This document shows positions 63,344 through 64,000 of a stretch of DNA of 64,000 nucleotides, piece after piece. The translations under genes and the position numbers were made by a program. Where the stretch lies: positions 3,038,001-3,102,000 of the forward strand of contig NZ_CP063458.1 of the NCBI RefSeq assembly GCF_015169395.1. Direction: 5' to 3'. Below the pieces are notes generated by a model. It ran no database searches and had not been told where the DNA came from. It saw nothing but the letters and a program-made list of their open reading frames with translations. This stretch comes from Humisphaera borealis (GTDB taxonomy: Bacteria; Planctomycetota; Phycisphaerae; Tepidisphaerales; Tepidisphaeraceae). Position 1 is the first letter of the stretch, and each line of letters starts with the position of its first letter.

Positions 63344-64000
63344 ATGATCCGTCGAACCTTGTTCGCGATGTCGTTTGCCCTGCTCTGTCTCACCTTAATC
63401 GCCACGATCGTACCGGCCGCCGATGAAGGCGGGGTGGCCGACGGCGGGACGCGCAAGGGCAAGTCATCAACTGCCGAACGCGAAGCGTTACTGGCGACGC
63501 AGCCGGCCTGGCTCCGTCCGCCGACCACGCAGGCTTCCGAGCAGGCGGCGACGCGCCCCAGTCCGCATACGCGCCCGGCCGCGACGCCCGGCGTGCGTCC
63601 CGTCGCCGCGATTCAGCACGTGCTGGTCGTCAGCATCGACGGCCTTCGCCCCGACCTGCTGTTGCTGGCCGACGCGCCCAACGCCCGCAAGCTCATGGCC
63701 CGTGGCTGCTACTCGATGTGGGCCCAGACCACACCGCAGTCGATCACCCTTCCATCGCACGTCAGCATGCTGACCGGCATGACTCCGAACCGCCACGGCA
63801 TCCTCTGGAACAGCGACATCCCGCTGCAATACCCCCTTTACCCCGGCGTACCCACACTCTTCGAGGCCGCCAAACGGTACGGCTACACCGTCGCCGCGGT
63901 CGCCGGCAAGGATAAGTTCGACGTCTTCGACCGTCGCGGCGTCCTTGATTGGCGCTGGATCCCCAACAGCGGAACGGTCAAAACACCAGCCGTCGTCGGG
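63344..64000 (+). CDS. Exported alkaline-phosphatase-superfamily phosphodiesterase (nucleotide pyrophosphatase type), N-terminal part
   Basis: The frame runs from ATG 63344 to the window end (219 codons). A signal peptide (MIRRTLFAMSFALLCLTLI to VPAADE) and a Pro/Thr-rich linker of about 65 residues precede the catalytic domain. The metal-binding Asp is in VLVVSIDGLRPDLL, and the nucleophilic Thr is in ITLPSHVSMLTGMTPNRHGI, typical of type I phosphodiesterase/nucleotide pyrophosphatases. The C-terminal part with the remaining metal ligands lies outside. An alternative ATG at 63317 adds nine residues before the signal. Confidence 0.9.
   Translation, partial: MIRRTLFAMSFALLCLTLIATIVPAADEGGVADGGTRKGKSSTAEREALLATQPAWLRPPTTQASEQAATRPSPHTRPAATPGVRPVAAIQHVLVVSIDGLRPDLLLLADAPNARKLMARGCYSMWAQTTPQSITLPSHVSMLTGMTPNRHGILWNSDIPLQYPLYPGVPTLFEAAKRYGYTVAAVAGKDKFDVFDRRGVLDWRWIPNSGTVKTPAVVG

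Overview
The window (64 kb, GC-rich, GC-rich third codon positions in nearly all genes) looks like chromosome of a planctomycete, probably class Phycisphaerae. This is inferred from gene content: two giant PVC-type cytochrome c/HEAT proteins, two sulfatases, a DUF4159 protein, a PEP-CTERM protein, a Tat-exported Gfo/Idh/MocA oxidoreductase and a planctomycete-style SGNH protein. No rRNA, tRNA, CRISPR array or intact prophage was seen.

Layout. 1-4.9 kb: end of a response regulator, small membrane proteins, a CNT nucleoside transporter, an oxidoreductase and YqgE. 4.9-16 kb (minus strand): two PVC-type cytochrome proteins, an SGNH protein and a DUF4159 protein, all exported. 16-21 kb: rpe, pgk, hisI, a TrkH-like transporter and two small unknown genes. 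21-24.5 kb: amidase, then about 1.5 kb of dense dispersed repeats, then a lipoprotein cyclase. 24.5-34 kb: lectin-lipase lipoprotein, frameshifted PEP-CTERM gene, di-heme oxidoreductase, two overlapping unknown genes, a class III cyclase with leucine-rich repeats, and an intact REP-associated tyrosine transposase (RAYT) plus two RAYT relics. 34-39.3 kb: two sulfatases and an amidohydrolase. 39.3-39.9 kb: toxin-antitoxin pair with a broken toxin.

39.9-56.1 kb is the coherent functional block: a complete urea uptake and urease locus. On the minus strand the order is ureF, ureG (frameshifted here), outer-membrane barrel, urtA, an SH3-like lipoprotein, urtB, urtC, urtD, urtE, hupE/ureJ, ureD, fused ureAB, ureC. 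hypA-hypB run divergently next to ureF. No ureE is present, so HypA/HypB probably feed nickel to urease. A match to the sigma-54 -24/-12 consensus lies upstream of the barrel-urtA genes, which suggests nitrogen control.

56-64 kb: pyridoxamine-oxidase-like protein, 2Fe-2S ferredoxin, a coiled-coil protein built of four repeats, gltX with an insertion, an SDR, a primary-type sigma factor, and the start of an alkaline-phosphatase-superfamily phosphodiesterase cut by the window edge.

Across the window there are several families of palindromic repeats. One has the GTAG head plus palindrome typical of REPs mobilised by RAYTs, and it occurs as two inverted pairs and one single copy. Three genes (PEP-CTERM, toxin, ureG) each carry one frameshift; these may be real decay or assembly errors.
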